A DNA stretch of 64,000 nucleotides, taken from positions 17,210,468 to 17,274,467 of the forward strand of contig JASSKH010000002.1 of assembly GCA_031763025.1 (NCBI GenBank). Reading direction: 5' to 3'. The position numbers and the translations under genes were made by a program. Origin of the DNA: Macrocystis pyrifera (Eukaryota; Sar; Phaeophyceae; Laminariales; Laminariaceae). The notes beneath the pieces are model-generated. The model saw only the letters and a program-made list of their open reading frames with translations. It was not told where the DNA came from and ran no database searches. This document shows, piece after piece, positions 11,416 to 21,727 of this stretch. How positions within the stretch are numbered: the stretch's first letter is position 1; each line of letters starts with the position of its first letter.

Positions 11416-12435
11416 CTATTCCATTGATGGAGCATAGTTCTTGAGACTCCGAGTCCTCTGGTGTACATGCCAGCACCACGATCCTCGCTCCTCGCTCACC
11501 GTTGTCAACGTCTCCTGAGATAGCCGCACGTTGTATTGCTTTCCCAGATCCAACATTTTTATGGTATGCGGGAGCATCTTGTTCTCTGCGTCCTCCGCTA
11601 CCCCCACCACTCTCGCCAGCTGCCAACCTGCTTGCGCCATTTTGAAATATATGTACGACCCAATGATTTCAGGTGTATACAAGTTTGGCCTTTCTCTGGT
11701 ATCACAGCAAACAAAATATCCTGTCGGCACGTGTCTTTCTCCCTTTTCACGTGCGATAGCTCGTCTAGCTATCTCCACTCTGTATCGACGATATTTTGCA
11801 TTTTCCCCCTTGACTTGGACGGGTTCGCCCGCCCAATATTTTACTACGCAATTACCATATTGCTTCAATTCCTCCTCGTGCTCCCACGTGGGTCGTTTCA
11901 GTCCAACCCAGTACGTATAATATTGCACTGCTATTTTACCACCTAGCCCTCTCGTCAGTCGATGTTTTGTTAACGTGCGGGGCGTTACGCGGTGGGTATC
12001 TAGTTCAGCAGTCACATCGTCCGTTGTTAGATGGAACGGGGGTGAAATTTCCGAGTATTTATTCAGCACGTAATTGCTCATGGACCATGGTAAAAATCTC
12101 GGCGGGGTCGCCCCTTCGTGAGGATTATAACATTTCTTGCACCGGTGTACTGACACTCTCGCATTTATCCCCCGGCCTGGCTCGTCCTTCCGAATTTCTA
12201 ACAGTACTAGTTTGGGTCCAACCTCCCTGCCATCATTCATCTTCCCTGGCCCCACACATAACACCTTATAAGGCCCCGTCCAACAGTGTGCCAGTTTACT
12301 TATTAGTGCAAACGATTTTCTGGCTGAGCTGCCCTCAGCTGGTTTGTGCACGTGTTTTCCACCACCCGTTATAGTGCTGTGATCATCGTAAACCCACGCC
12401 CAATCTCCGACTTCAAATTTCGTTCGATTGTTCAT
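11416..12435 (-). CDS. Chromovirus integrase C-terminal part with chromodomain
   Basis: An open frame of about 339 codons. Residues about 1-90 are an SH3-like integrase C-terminal region (KFEVGDWAWVYDD ... GPYKVLCVGPG). Residues about 140-205 form a chromodomain with the typical pattern YYTYWVGLKRPTWEHEEEL ... VVKYWAG; in the family this module reads histone marks and steers integration. It is part of the chromovirus at 10229-19321 and is not a host gene. Confidence 0.85.
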   Translation of the reverse strand: MNNRTKFEVGDWAWVYDDHSTITGGGKHVHKPAEGSSARKSFALISKLAHCWTGPYKVLCVGPGKMNDGREVGPKLVLLEIRKDEPGRGINARVSVHRCKKCYNPHEGATPPRFLPWSMSNYVLNKYSEISPPFHLTTDDVTAELDTHRVTPRTLTKHRLTRGLGGKIAVQYYTYWVGLKRPTWEHEEELKQYGNCVVKYWAGEPVQVKGENAKYRRYRVEIARRAIAREKGERHVPTGYFVCCDTRERPNLYTPEIIGSYIYFKMAQAGWQLARVVGVAEDAENKMLPHTIKMLDLGKQYNVRLSQETLTTVSEERGSWCWHVHQRTRSLKNYAPSME

Positions 12436-12676
12436 TGCTGCATCAATTTTCTCATTGTTGGCTTCGTGCTTCGCTTTTATTAACCGGTCTTCCTCTCGGA
12501 TTAATCTATACGCTCACACTTGCCTGTCTCTCATCAACTCCAGATAATCCAGCTGATCTCTTTTAGCGCTCTGGTGTCCTTTCACGCCACTACCTTCTAA
12601 TATAGTCATCGGTAACCTCGGGTACCGACCTATGTGTACTTCATTAGGTGCCAATCCTGTTCCTCTGCTCACGTTA

Positions 12677-13615
12677 TTAATGTGTGCTGCTATTGGCGTG
12701 CAATAACATCTCGTCCCAATTCTTTTGATCATCGGCTGTTAGATAAGACAGCATCTGAAATAAAGTATGGTTGAGCCTTTCTACCATTCCGTTCGTCTGG
12801 GGGTGACAGGAACTCGTATACTTTTTGATTGAGCCTAGCATTTTGAATACCGCCCTGCACACTACTGACACAAATTCCGCACCACGATCTGACAAAAAAG
12901 TATGCGGGCATCCCCACCTTGGAATGTAATCGTGAACCAACCTGGCCGCACAACCTTCCGTGTTCTTTTCTCCCTTTGATATGGCGTACGCCTCGGCGTG
13001 TCTGCTGAATAAATCTACTACCAGAAAGACGTACTCGTTTCCCTTCGCCGTTACCGGTAGGGGTCCTAGTAGATCAAACGACACCATCTGTCCTGGTTTA
13101 CTGGGTATTGGCAATGATATCAGAGGCCAACGTACAGTTTGTCTGATGCTCTTCTTGGCTTGGCATGTGTGGCATCTTCTTATCCACCACTTTACGCTCT
13201 CTGCCATTCCGATCCACCAATAAAATCGCTGTAGTAACCCAAGCGTCACCTTCTCTCCCAAGTGTACTGCCTCCTTGTGCGCACAGTCCGTCACCCACGG
13301 TCTAAGCAGCAGCGGTACATAGGTCCTCACCGGCTCATCTCCAAGCAGCCTCTCATACTGTCCTGGGTTTCGGTTAGGGCGATCATCAGGGGCACGCGAA
13401 GGGCGTCGGACCAGTAACTTTTCAGAGGTCGGAAGCTCCATCAATTCCCCTTGCGATACTAACCGTTTCAACTCTACTACGTCTATCCCCGGATCTAACC
13501 CTTCCTCGGTTATATCATTGCTTGGCGTTTGATTTTCTATGCACGTCATTGCTGTCTTAGCTGTATCATCCTTTTGTTGGGCAACCGCCCAGTCTTCCGC
13601 GGTTTTCTGACACAA
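12677..13615 (-). CDS. Chromovirus integrase core
   Basis: About 312 codons. It contains the HHCC zinc-binding module (the CHTCQAKK segment closes it) followed by the DDE-type catalytic core (VSFDLLGPLP ... LVVDLFSRHAEAYAI ... TFLSDRGAEFVS, then HPQTNGMVERLNHTL). This is the normal Ty3/gypsy order upstream of the chromodomain block. It belongs to the retroelement. Confidence 0.9.
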   Translation of the reverse strand: MCQKTAEDWAVAQQKDDTAKTAMTCIENQTPSNDITEEGLDPGIDVVELKRLVSQGELMELPTSEKLLVRRPSRAPDDRPNRNPGQYERLLGDEPVRTYVPLLLRPWVTDCAHKEAVHLGEKVTLGLLQRFYWWIGMAESVKWWIRRCHTCQAKKSIRQTVRWPLISLPIPSKPGQMVSFDLLGPLPVTAKGNEYVFLVVDLFSRHAEAYAISKGEKNTEGCAARLVHDYIPRWGCPHTFLSDRGAEFVSVVCRAVFKMLGSIKKYTSSCHPQTNGMVERLNHTLFQMLSYLTADDQKNWDEMLLHANSSTH

Positions 13616-13724
13616 CTTTTCCCCGAAAGCGCACGCTGCTTCGCTGTCTAGTTCCTCATCTGCAAGTTCCGATGGTTCTGCTGCATTATTTTCCTGTCCT
13701 GTGCCTGCTGCTGCACCATCGTTG

Positions 13725-16700
13725 CTACCTCCCGTGTCTGTCTATTACTGCCACATCCTGTTTCGAACCTGGGCCCAACAATTCCCTCCCCTCCTTGGTC
13801 ATCGGGCATGCATGTAACACTAAACCGGGTTCTAGCTGACCGCTGAATACCTTACTCTCGTCAGGGTCACTTAACGGGCTGTCATCACGTATAACATACT
13901 CTCGCGGACTTCCATTTTGTCTCAACTGGTACGATTCTCGTTTTCTGCCTCGCTGCATCAACTGCCAGGATAGCTGAGCTTGCTCATCCGTTGTTCGCGG
14001 CGCTATTTTGTGCTCAATCTCTGTCTCATTATCTCCCACCTCAAAACTGTTGTCGGTACGACACTCCAGCCCACCCAAGCTGATGCCCCTCCCTCCAGTT
14101 GTTTGACACTCCAGCCCACCCAAGCTGATGCGCCTTTCTCCTTCGGTTTGACACTCCAGCCCACCCAGGCTGATGCCCCTCCTTCCCTCGGTTCGACACT
14201 CCAGCCCACCCAGGCTGATGCCCCTCCTTCCGAAACTCGGCTGTATTCCACTGGCACCTATAAAGTAAACGTCCACATCCGTAGGGTCCGTCAGACGTAG
14301 GTTATCACAGGTTTCTTCCTCTGTTGCCGGCAATGGCAATCGGGACATAAGGTCTGAGTTTCCATTCATTTTTCCCGGTCTATATACCAGTTTATAGCTG
14401 TACGCGCTTAGAAAATCAAACCATCTCTGTACGCGGTTAACTTTCGTGGCCAAGCTCTCGAGGTTTTTAAGCGGCTGATGATCGCTTATCACTATGAATG
14501 GTATACCGTAAAACAATTGCCGATTTTTCTTGACTGGCCACACGATAGCTGCACATGCAAGCTCGGTGGTGCTCCAGTTTTTCTCGTTTGGGAGCGTCGA
14601 TCTGCTCAAAAAACTAATCGGGCGAGCCGTACCGTCGCTCTGGTCTTGCTCTATCACTGCACCTAACCCGTCCGCAGACGCGTCTGCAATCAACTGAAAC
14701 GGCCGGTCACCGGAAATTGCTGCTGCAAAATCGGGAAACGCCAGTACCTTGGGACTCGCTAGTTGCGATAAAAGGTCCTGCACTATTTGCGTATGTTCCT
14801 GGGTGAATTCAAACTTTACCCCCTTCTTCAGCAATGAGTTCAGTGTCTTTGTGACCGCGGCCATTTTAGGTAGAAACTTCCTGTAATACCCTACCCCTCC
14901 CATGAGTGAGCGCAGCTGGCTAACATTTGTGGGCATCGGCATCTTCAATAATGCTTCTACTTTTCCAGGATCCTGTGCTATCCCCTCAGCCGTTACTCTG
15001 TGGCCCAAAAATGTCACTACCTTTACCCCTAGGTGTGCTTTCTTTGGTGCTAGTTTCAAATTGAAGATGGTGAGTCGTTCAAAGAAATTCCGTAGATCTT
15101 TGACATGTTCTTCTCCGTTTTTCGAGAAACGGACTATATCGTCAATAAATAACCGCACTCGCTCCAACCCCTCGCATACGCGCAGCATGATTGACTGGAA
15201 CCATCCTGGGCTCGATGCTAGGCCCATCGGCATGACCGTCCATTCCCAATTTCCTGATTGCGTGCACACTGCTGTCAAGGGAATAGAGTCTTCATGTATT
15301 GAACACTGGAAAAATCCGCTCACCAAATCCATCGTACTAAAAACATGAGCTCCTCCTAAGTCAGCTAACAAGTCGTCAACCGTTGGCAACGGCAAAACTG
15401 GTATGACAGACTGCGCGTTTACCCTCTTGTAGTTACATGTGATCCTGATTCTGCCGTCCGATTTCGCCATCACCACCAAGGGGCTCGACCAATTGGAATA
15501 TGATCTGCGCAATATTCCTGCCAACACCAATTTATCTATCTCTGTTTGGACTTTTGCTGCCAGTACTGGAGAGTGACGGTATGGTCTCTGTTTGACTGGT
15601 CTCGATTCGCTTTTCAGTGTAATGCGGAACGGGTCTACTGTGACATGTCCTAGATCAGTGCTGTGGCGCGAAAAGCGATGTTCGTAACTACACAGCAATT
15701 CTGCCAGAGCGTCAATATCTGCTACTTTCCACAACTCTTTTTCGAAATCGAAATTTATTTCGTGTAAATGTGGTGGTACCCTTTGCCACAATTTTTCAAA
15801 AGCTGCGCGCTGATCGTCATCTAAACTATCCAAAACTTCTTGCGGGATTTCGCGAGGTTTTTTCGTTTCTGCAGCTTCTACTGCATTAATCTCTCCAGAC
15901 AGGGTGGGTAGTAGCTGTGCTTTTGTCAAATCACTCTTGACTAAAGGTGCACCCCCTACTCCCAATTTCATGTCTGGCATCATTACGTGTGGTTGATGTC
16001 CCGTATATCGTAGCGGGATTTCAGAGGTACCGGCCTCTACTATAGCTTCCCGGGGCAACCAGCCTATGTTAAATCGTATATAATATATACCTTCGGACGC
16101 CGCCGTGCCGTCTGTATTAGTGATATCGACTTTAACCCATGCCATCCCGTTCGGAAGTGTACATTGTTTTCCCGAAAAACGTGCAACCACCACTCCCTTG
16201 GTGCTAGTTTCTACTAATCCAACTGTGCTGTTGACCCAATCAGAATATCTTTGTGTGTTTTCAACGGTCCCACTCTCCCGTACTGTAAACCTCACCCTTG
16301 TTTCTTTGTCGTTTATGTCGACGTATTTTCTGGTTGGAAATTCCGCCCAATCATCCCGTCCTAAAAGTACTGCATGAGTCATCGCCTCATCTGGTACAAC
16401 GTGTGCATATACCACCAAGCAAACTGTCTGTGCTCTCCCATTCTCTGAGGATATCCCCTTTTCTCCTCCCATCTGAATGTTCAATCGTACTCTGCTGTTT
16501 GTGGTTAAAGGTATACCGTGAAATCCTCCCCATTTTCTTTCTGGTATTTCTGTTAACCCATTTCTAGAAGCTGCCCCACATCTCAACATATGTTGCCATA
16601 CCTTGCGTTGGATGCAAGAAGATGGGCTCCCAGTGTCCAGCAGTACGGTGCAGTTTTGCGTACGCGTAGCTTTGGATCCTCCAAAAATCTGAGCTCGTGT

Positions 16701-17078
16701 TGTATGACGTCTTTTGTCCAACGTCACCTCTCCTCCCACGGCACGCGTAAATTCTGGCAGGTAGTCTGCTCGTTCCCCACTCTCGATCTCCTCCTGGCGC
16801 AGTGGGAAAACGTTGGGTAGCGTTTCACTAGTCAGGTTTTGCTTGGGTTCGAGTGCATATATGCTGTCTGGCATTCCTGGCTTGCTCGAAAATTCTCCCC
16901 CCTGAACGCTGCTACTTCTATCAATGCTCGGTGTATTTGAGGTCATGCTGGATACATCAACATTTCGTTCCGGTCGCTTTGCCGACTGTCGCTCAAATAT
17001 GGCTGGCATTATATCTACTTCCGTACTATTTTTCGCTCGCAAGCGTCGTACACTCCTCTCTGTGTTTCCACTTACCAC
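13725..17078 (-). CDS. Chromovirus protease, reverse transcriptase and RNase H
   Basis: An open frame of 1117 codons. An aspartic protease motif LLDTGSPSS lies near residue 147. The reverse transcriptase follows, with fingers and palm (FSTMDLVSGFFQ, MPMGLASSPGWFQ) and the catalytic box FIDDIV near 15131-15157. RNase H starts around LIADASADGLGAVIE and contains STTELACAAIVW. The C-terminal end has four tandem 18-residue repeats built on SLGGLECQT before a linker to integrase. Order PR-RT-RH before INT is Ty3/gypsy, not Copia. Confidence 0.93.
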   Translation of the reverse strand: MVSGNTERSVRRLRAKNSTEVDIMPAIFERQSAKRPERNVDVSSMTSNTPSIDRSSSVQGGEFSSKPGMPDSIYALEPKQNLTSETLPNVFPLRQEEIESGERADYLPEFTRAVGGEVTLDKRRHTTRAQIFGGSKATRTQNCTVLLDTGSPSSCIQRKVWQHMLRCGAASRNGLTEIPERKWGGFHGIPLTTNSRVRLNIQMGGEKGISSENGRAQTVCLVVYAHVVPDEAMTHAVLLGRDDWAEFPTRKYVDINDKETRVRFTVRESGTVENTQRYSDWVNSTVGLVETSTKGVVVARFSGKQCTLPNGMAWVKVDITNTDGTAASEGIYYIRFNIGWLPREAIVEAGTSEIPLRYTGHQPHVMMPDMKLGVGGAPLVKSDLTKAQLLPTLSGEINAVEAAETKKPREIPQEVLDSLDDDQRAAFEKLWQRVPPHLHEINFDFEKELWKVADIDALAELLCSYEHRFSRHSTDLGHVTVDPFRITLKSESRPVKQRPYRHSPVLAAKVQTEIDKLVLAGILRRSYSNWSSPLVVMAKSDGRIRITCNYKRVNAQSVIPVLPLPTVDDLLADLGGAHVFSTMDLVSGFFQCSIHEDSIPLTAVCTQSGNWEWTVMPMGLASSPGWFQSIMLRVCEGLERVRLFIDDIVRFSKNGEEHVKDLRNFFERLTIFNLKLAPKKAHLGVKVVTFLGHRVTAEGIAQDPGKVEALLKMPMPTNVSQLRSLMGGVGYYRKFLPKMAAVTKTLNSLLKKGVKFEFTQEHTQIVQDLLSQLASPKVLAFPDFAAAISGDRPFQLIADASADGLGAVIEQDQSDGTARPISFLSRSTLPNEKNWSTTELACAAIVWPVKKNRQLFYGIPFIVISDHQPLKNLESLATKVNRVQRWFDFLSAYSYKLVYRPGKMNGNSDLMSRLPLPATEEETCDNLRLTDPTDVDVYFIGASGIQPSFGRRGISLGGLECRTEGRRGISLGGLECQTEGERRISLGGLECQTTGGRGISLGGLECRTDNSFEVGDNETEIEHKIAPRTTDEQAQLSWQLMQRGRKRESYQLRQNGSPREYVIRDDSPLSDPDESKVFSGQLEPGLVLHACPMTKEGRELLGPGSKQDVAVIDRHGR

Positions 17079-17268
17079 GTTACCAGTCCATGAGTTTTTC
17101 TCTTCTACTGGCGGGGAAAACTCGCGGGCTTTGCTGGGTAGACAAGGCGTCGCTCCCCTATTCTCTACATTACCAGTCCATGAGCTTTTCTCTTTTACTG
17201 GCGGGGAAAACTCGCGGGCTTTGCTGGGTAGACAAGGCGTCGTTCCCCTATTCTCACCTCCCCGGCCT

Positions 17269-18721
17269 CTAAAAACTGTTATCGGTGGGGGGTATCTCTC
17301 TCTTCAACTGTACATTTGAAGCAGGCGTGCCCTTCGCCCTGTTGACAGCAGACATTGACTCATATTTGGTATGACTCTGAACCAACACACTCAACGAATT
17401 AACGTTGCTTCGAACTGGCGTTTTTCTCGGTAGCTTACACCGTATCCTTACGCCGTCCGGACGGCCAAGCCCACCCGCTAGCCCACTACTAACAGTGACG
17501 GAGCTTGTGCAGAGCGGTGGTACTAGGGTGGAAGCGCACGATCGGACGTCGGGGTAATTACTTCCGCTCTCTCCAGAAAGACGACAACCAACTACGCCTC
17601 CACTCTTACCGTTAATAGGTAGATTGTATCCTACCCCTTGACTTGGATTCGCGTTGTGCACCGCGGCTCCCGTCGTAACCTTCCTTGCATTCGATGATGC
17701 TGAGAGGGCCCCCCCTCTTTCTCCGGACTCCCTCCTCCCGGACGCTCCTTGATCTGTGTATGGAAAAGAAACAAGAAACGGGGGCCGCTATGCTACCGGC
17801 AAGTCGACCTCCTCCTTACCGTTGCAACTTCAGATTTCTCCTCTTTCGCGGGCCTCTCTGCGGTTTGCGTGCCATTGGCACGACCGCTGTTGCCACCTTC
17901 GCCAACGCCTCCTTACCTCTTCCGGTGTGCCTTCTCCTACTTCAGGGTTTATAATTTGGGATCGATTCATATATGCAGCAGGGCAGTCTCTTGCAAAGCG
18001 TGTATCTTCCGCACAATTTAAACATCTCGGACCAAAGGCTCGGCGTGCAGCATCTTTGGCTTCCCTCGAATCATATCTGATATAGAATGCAGGTTCTTTA
18101 CTACTTTTTCCGAAGCCCCCTCGGCTCTGTAATACCGTATAAACCTTCTCAAATTCCATATTCTCATCCAGATAATCAGCCCCTCTCTGATGTCGTCCTC
18201 CTCTTTGGGCCGTTCCTGGTCCTTGCCAGGGCTCATGCCTTCCTTTTTGGGCAGTTTTGCACTCCTTCCACTCGGGGAGAGTGAGGGTGCATTGCTTTGG
18301 GCCGTTCCTGGTCCTTGCCAGGGCTCATGCCTTCCTTTTTGGGCAGTTTTGCACTCCTTCCACTCGGGGAGAGTGAGGGTGCATTGCTAGTTAGGTGGCG
18401 TGCAAGTCTCTCCGCCTTAGGCTCATTCTTGACCATCAGCGTCGTGTCAGCTGCTACAGCAGCAGTGTGGGCCCCCCCCACGTCCGGTGCTTGGCCCTTG
18501 CCAGCACTATCGGATACCTCGTCCGGTGCTTGGCCTTTGCCAGCACTATCGGACACTACTTCGGGGCCCTTCGCTTCGCTAACCCTGGCGGAGCGCCTAG
18601 GCGTGGCCACGGGCTTGAGTCCTGAGTCTTCTTTCCTCCCTCCAGATTTCGTGCTGGGTTGGTACGACGACATACTTGTACGTGTTTTCTTACTTCTCCG
18701 GTCGAACGCTAGCTCTGCCAA
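17269..18721 (-). other. Chromovirus gag region
   Basis: Open blocks at the 5' end of the element, basic and Ser/Pro/Lys-rich, with a CxxC-type zinc-knuckle-like segment (CLNCAEDTRFARDC) near 17960-18010, as expected of a nucleocapsid. Internal tandem duplications are present (two copies of ~90 bp at 18208-18390, two of ~45 bp near 18485-18560). The region is not one continuous frame here. Confidence 0.65.
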
Positions 18722-18744
18722 GTCCTAAAGCCGGACGACGCCAC

Positions 18745-19321
18745 TGAAAGGATAACAGTTATTGAAACTGTCACACTCTTAGACTGGAAGGGTAGCTTCC
18801 AGAGTTTAGATGATAGTTCGAACAGGCAGAGACGCAGTGGTCCAGGTCAAGGAGAACAAGAAGAAGAAGAAGAAGTTTTCGTGTATTAAACTCAGCGCGA
18901 TGAGAGGCAAGAAGTGGACTGAACAGGAAGGGGCAACCACAGTTGGTCCTTCCTGTCGGTAGTTCTACCTAACTGCTTCAAGGTATTCATCTGCAAGAGT
19001 CATTACCTTGCTCATACTCTGATCTATATTACTCGTCTCTGTATCTGTTACCGGCCAATGATTGACAACCTGACTACCGACATCCTCTCTAGACTGTCAC
19101 TCTCTCGGGAAACACTCTCTGCTGTTGGTTACGTACTCGACTAGTCTCCAAGTGATCTGTCCTACTGCTACTAGTACTATTTTCTACAGCAACAGTCTTT
19201 GCTATCACAGAACAGTCAGTCCAACAGCAGTCTTATTCATAGTACTCACTCATACGTACGTCGGTTAGTTCTCTTACCACAGCAGGCCAGAGTCAGTCTC
19301 CACGTCAGGTATATCCTGGCA
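18745..19321 (-). repeat. Chromovirus 5' LTR
   Basis: 577 bp, pairs with 10229-10809. Directly inside it on the minus strand the sequence GTGGCGTCGTCCGGC begins with TGG after one base, which would suit a tRNA primer-binding site, though I cannot name the tRNA. Confidence 0.9.
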
Positions 19322-21460
19322 TGGCTCAGGGACCATAGGTAGGGGTCCAGAAATATATATAGATTGTTCGCGCGAAGCGCGAAAAAAATATAAAGGCGTT
19401 TTTGCCGGGCGAGCTACAATACCAATTACTTGAAAATAGTGGGAAAAAATAAGAAACCGGAATGCTGGTCGAGTCCGAATTTCTTATTTGTCAAAGGTAC
19501 GTTCTATACTGAGTTCAGTATAACCGCATTCAATTATCTCATTTTCCTGTCATTTACTCTTACAGTGGGCTCCTTTACCTGTGTTCTGGTAGAAGGCAAG
19601 ATTCTGTTTTCAGCGTCAAAAGTCGACTTCATGTATTAGTGCATATCTGTTCGAGATAAAATCCGATTGCGAAACGGTTTTTCACGTTGGATTACCTGGT
19701 ACTTTCCGGATAGACTGGCAGTACCGGTATATTTGTTGCAGGTGAATGGCTGCGGGGGGGTGTCGTCGCAAAGATAGGCAACAAAAAAACTAGAAAATAC
19801 ATTCTGTACTACTGCAGCTACCTGCTGCTCTAGAATTTTATCTCTGAGGACACAGAAGGATCACACATGAGATACTCTGCGCAACGTGGCCGATGGAAGT
19901 GGTATCTCGTATAATATACTACTATGTTAAATATGGATGCATGGAGAGTTGTCTGGTGGTGTAATGACGAAGTTCACTGCATTTTAGACAACACACAGAA
20001 CGCAGAGTCATCGCCTTCGGTCTTCTCCAAAAAAACATACCAGGTACAATACACGGAAAACGTCAAAACGTGTGTTAAGAACAAGACGATTTCAATCGCC
20101 AAATGTATTCAGCAGCAGCCAGTGCTACACCAAATCCTTCACGTTAGCCCATGTTAAACGTCAGTGGCAACTAAAGAGAATCGTCTCTGCGACCACGCCA
20201 GCCATATTTACGAGTCGTCGTCACGGACGAAAGGGAACTTGCAAGGAGGAAATTCAATCGTCCTCTGCGTTTCGGCGAATACATTTTCCGTCCCTGGGCC
20301 AGGGTCAGTAGGCACGATGCGCCGTTGCTCGTCCAATTATGGGTCCAGGGTCGATCTGAGACCACCCACCCTCGCGGTGCGTGCACTCCTGGCAACTTCC
20401 GGATTCCTCCATCGGTGTACGACCGCTATCCCCTCCGCTCACCCCCCCCTGGCGATATCCATCCGCAATGCGCGGACTCAGATATTTGCCCCTGCCCCCA
20501 CCGTCCTGGCGGCGACCATGGATGGCGCCCAACGAATCCCGCATTGAGGGGTTGGGAGCAAAACTTCGAGGCGTGGCCACGGCAGTGCTTGAAATCTTGG
20601 TCAGTGCTTGCTGCATCACCCCCCTGACGACTCCACGGCGACTTTCATGATCGGGAGCTATCCGCGTTTCTCAGACACCGAAGCATAGCTTTGAGGTTGG
20701 CTGGCTATCTTCCTGTTGATGGCAATGGCGAATGGAGAGTGCAGAGATACCGGTGGTAGCCCTGAATATGAGGGACGCAACAAGAAGGCAAGAATAGTGT
20801 TGCCACGACTGCGGTGATTGGTTGTGGCCCGAAAACGACTTCGAAGCGTGTCCGCAGATTCAAGTGAGTAGCCACTCTTGTACATCCGAAAGGCACGCGC
20901 ATTTGACACAGTTTACATACCACATTATAGAAGTTATATTACGACAGTAGTACCGCTATCTATTTGTTCAAGAAAGCTAGCTAGCCATCTCCCTGCCAAC
21001 AAGAGTACTCCCCATGCCTTCGTACGACTCGTACCCGATGGTAGGCTGCCAACACACGCACTGAAGTTTGCAAGCCTCTACATGTTGTTTGGATAGTTTT
21101 ACAAGCATCTATACCCGCCGCTCACCAGTATATCCCTGTCGCCTGGTCCCATTAGACCCTCGACTTTGTCGTCCTAACCAAGGGCGAGACCGATCCACTC
21201 GTTGCCTGATCTGGCTCCACCTGCAGCGTCGTCACCTTCATCATCAGTGTTATCTGGCGATCAAAAGGAAAATTATGCGGTCCACGCCAGATGAGCGAAT
21301 AAGACAGCGAAACCGAAGTCTCAATCACACGCGAGGGCTACACAATATCGTTCGCTTGCATCAGAAATGTCAGACTCCACCATACGCAAAAAAAAAAGTA
21401 GAATATTTACACGCATGCCGCCATCCTTACGTTAGAGCTCCGGCAAACGACAAATGACTC

Positions 21461-21727
21461 TGTTGATCGATCTCTAAAGGTATAGGCGCAGCTGGCGCGG
21501 GAACGCGTGGCTGACTCCAGACATGACACGGAACTCCTCCTATATTACATCCGAGCTGTCGAGTTGACTCGCCTCACATGCAGTGTAGGGTTGCACCTGA
21601 CGAGTGGCATTGGTGGGCACACATTACCCCGATATCCCAATACCCTACTGCCGGAATCCCTTTCCAGCGTGGAACTCCCCAATCTACCTATGGATCTTAT
21701 ATGTCGTGTATCTGAGTACAATCAACA
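21461..21727 (-). repeat. LTR (3' on minus) of the 4.39-kb element
   Basis: 267 bp; no difference from 25585-25851 found by eye. Confidence 0.9.

Larger units (their letters stand above)
10229..19321 (-). mobile_element. Ty3/gypsy LTR retrotransposon (chromovirus), about 9.1 kb
   Basis: A complete-length element read on the minus strand: 5' LTR (18745-19321), gag region, protease-RT-RNase H, integrase, chromodomain, 3' LTR (10229-10809). The chromodomain places it in the chromovirus branch of Ty3/gypsy. The LTRs differ by roughly 2-3 percent by eye, so insertion is fairly recent. I do not see matching 5-bp target duplications, which suggests the flanks were rearranged; the 4.5-kb repeat units lie on both sides. 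The coding region is spread over about five open blocks, so the copy is probably broken in several places. Several short tandem repeats lie inside the coding region (about 11190-11380, 14050-14235, 17085-17250, 18208-18390, 18485-18560). Confidence 0.92.

Noticed and set aside
10229-19321. Envelope gene making the element a retrovirus
   Set aside because: No frame follows integrase other than the chromodomain block; the element is an ordinary chromovirus.
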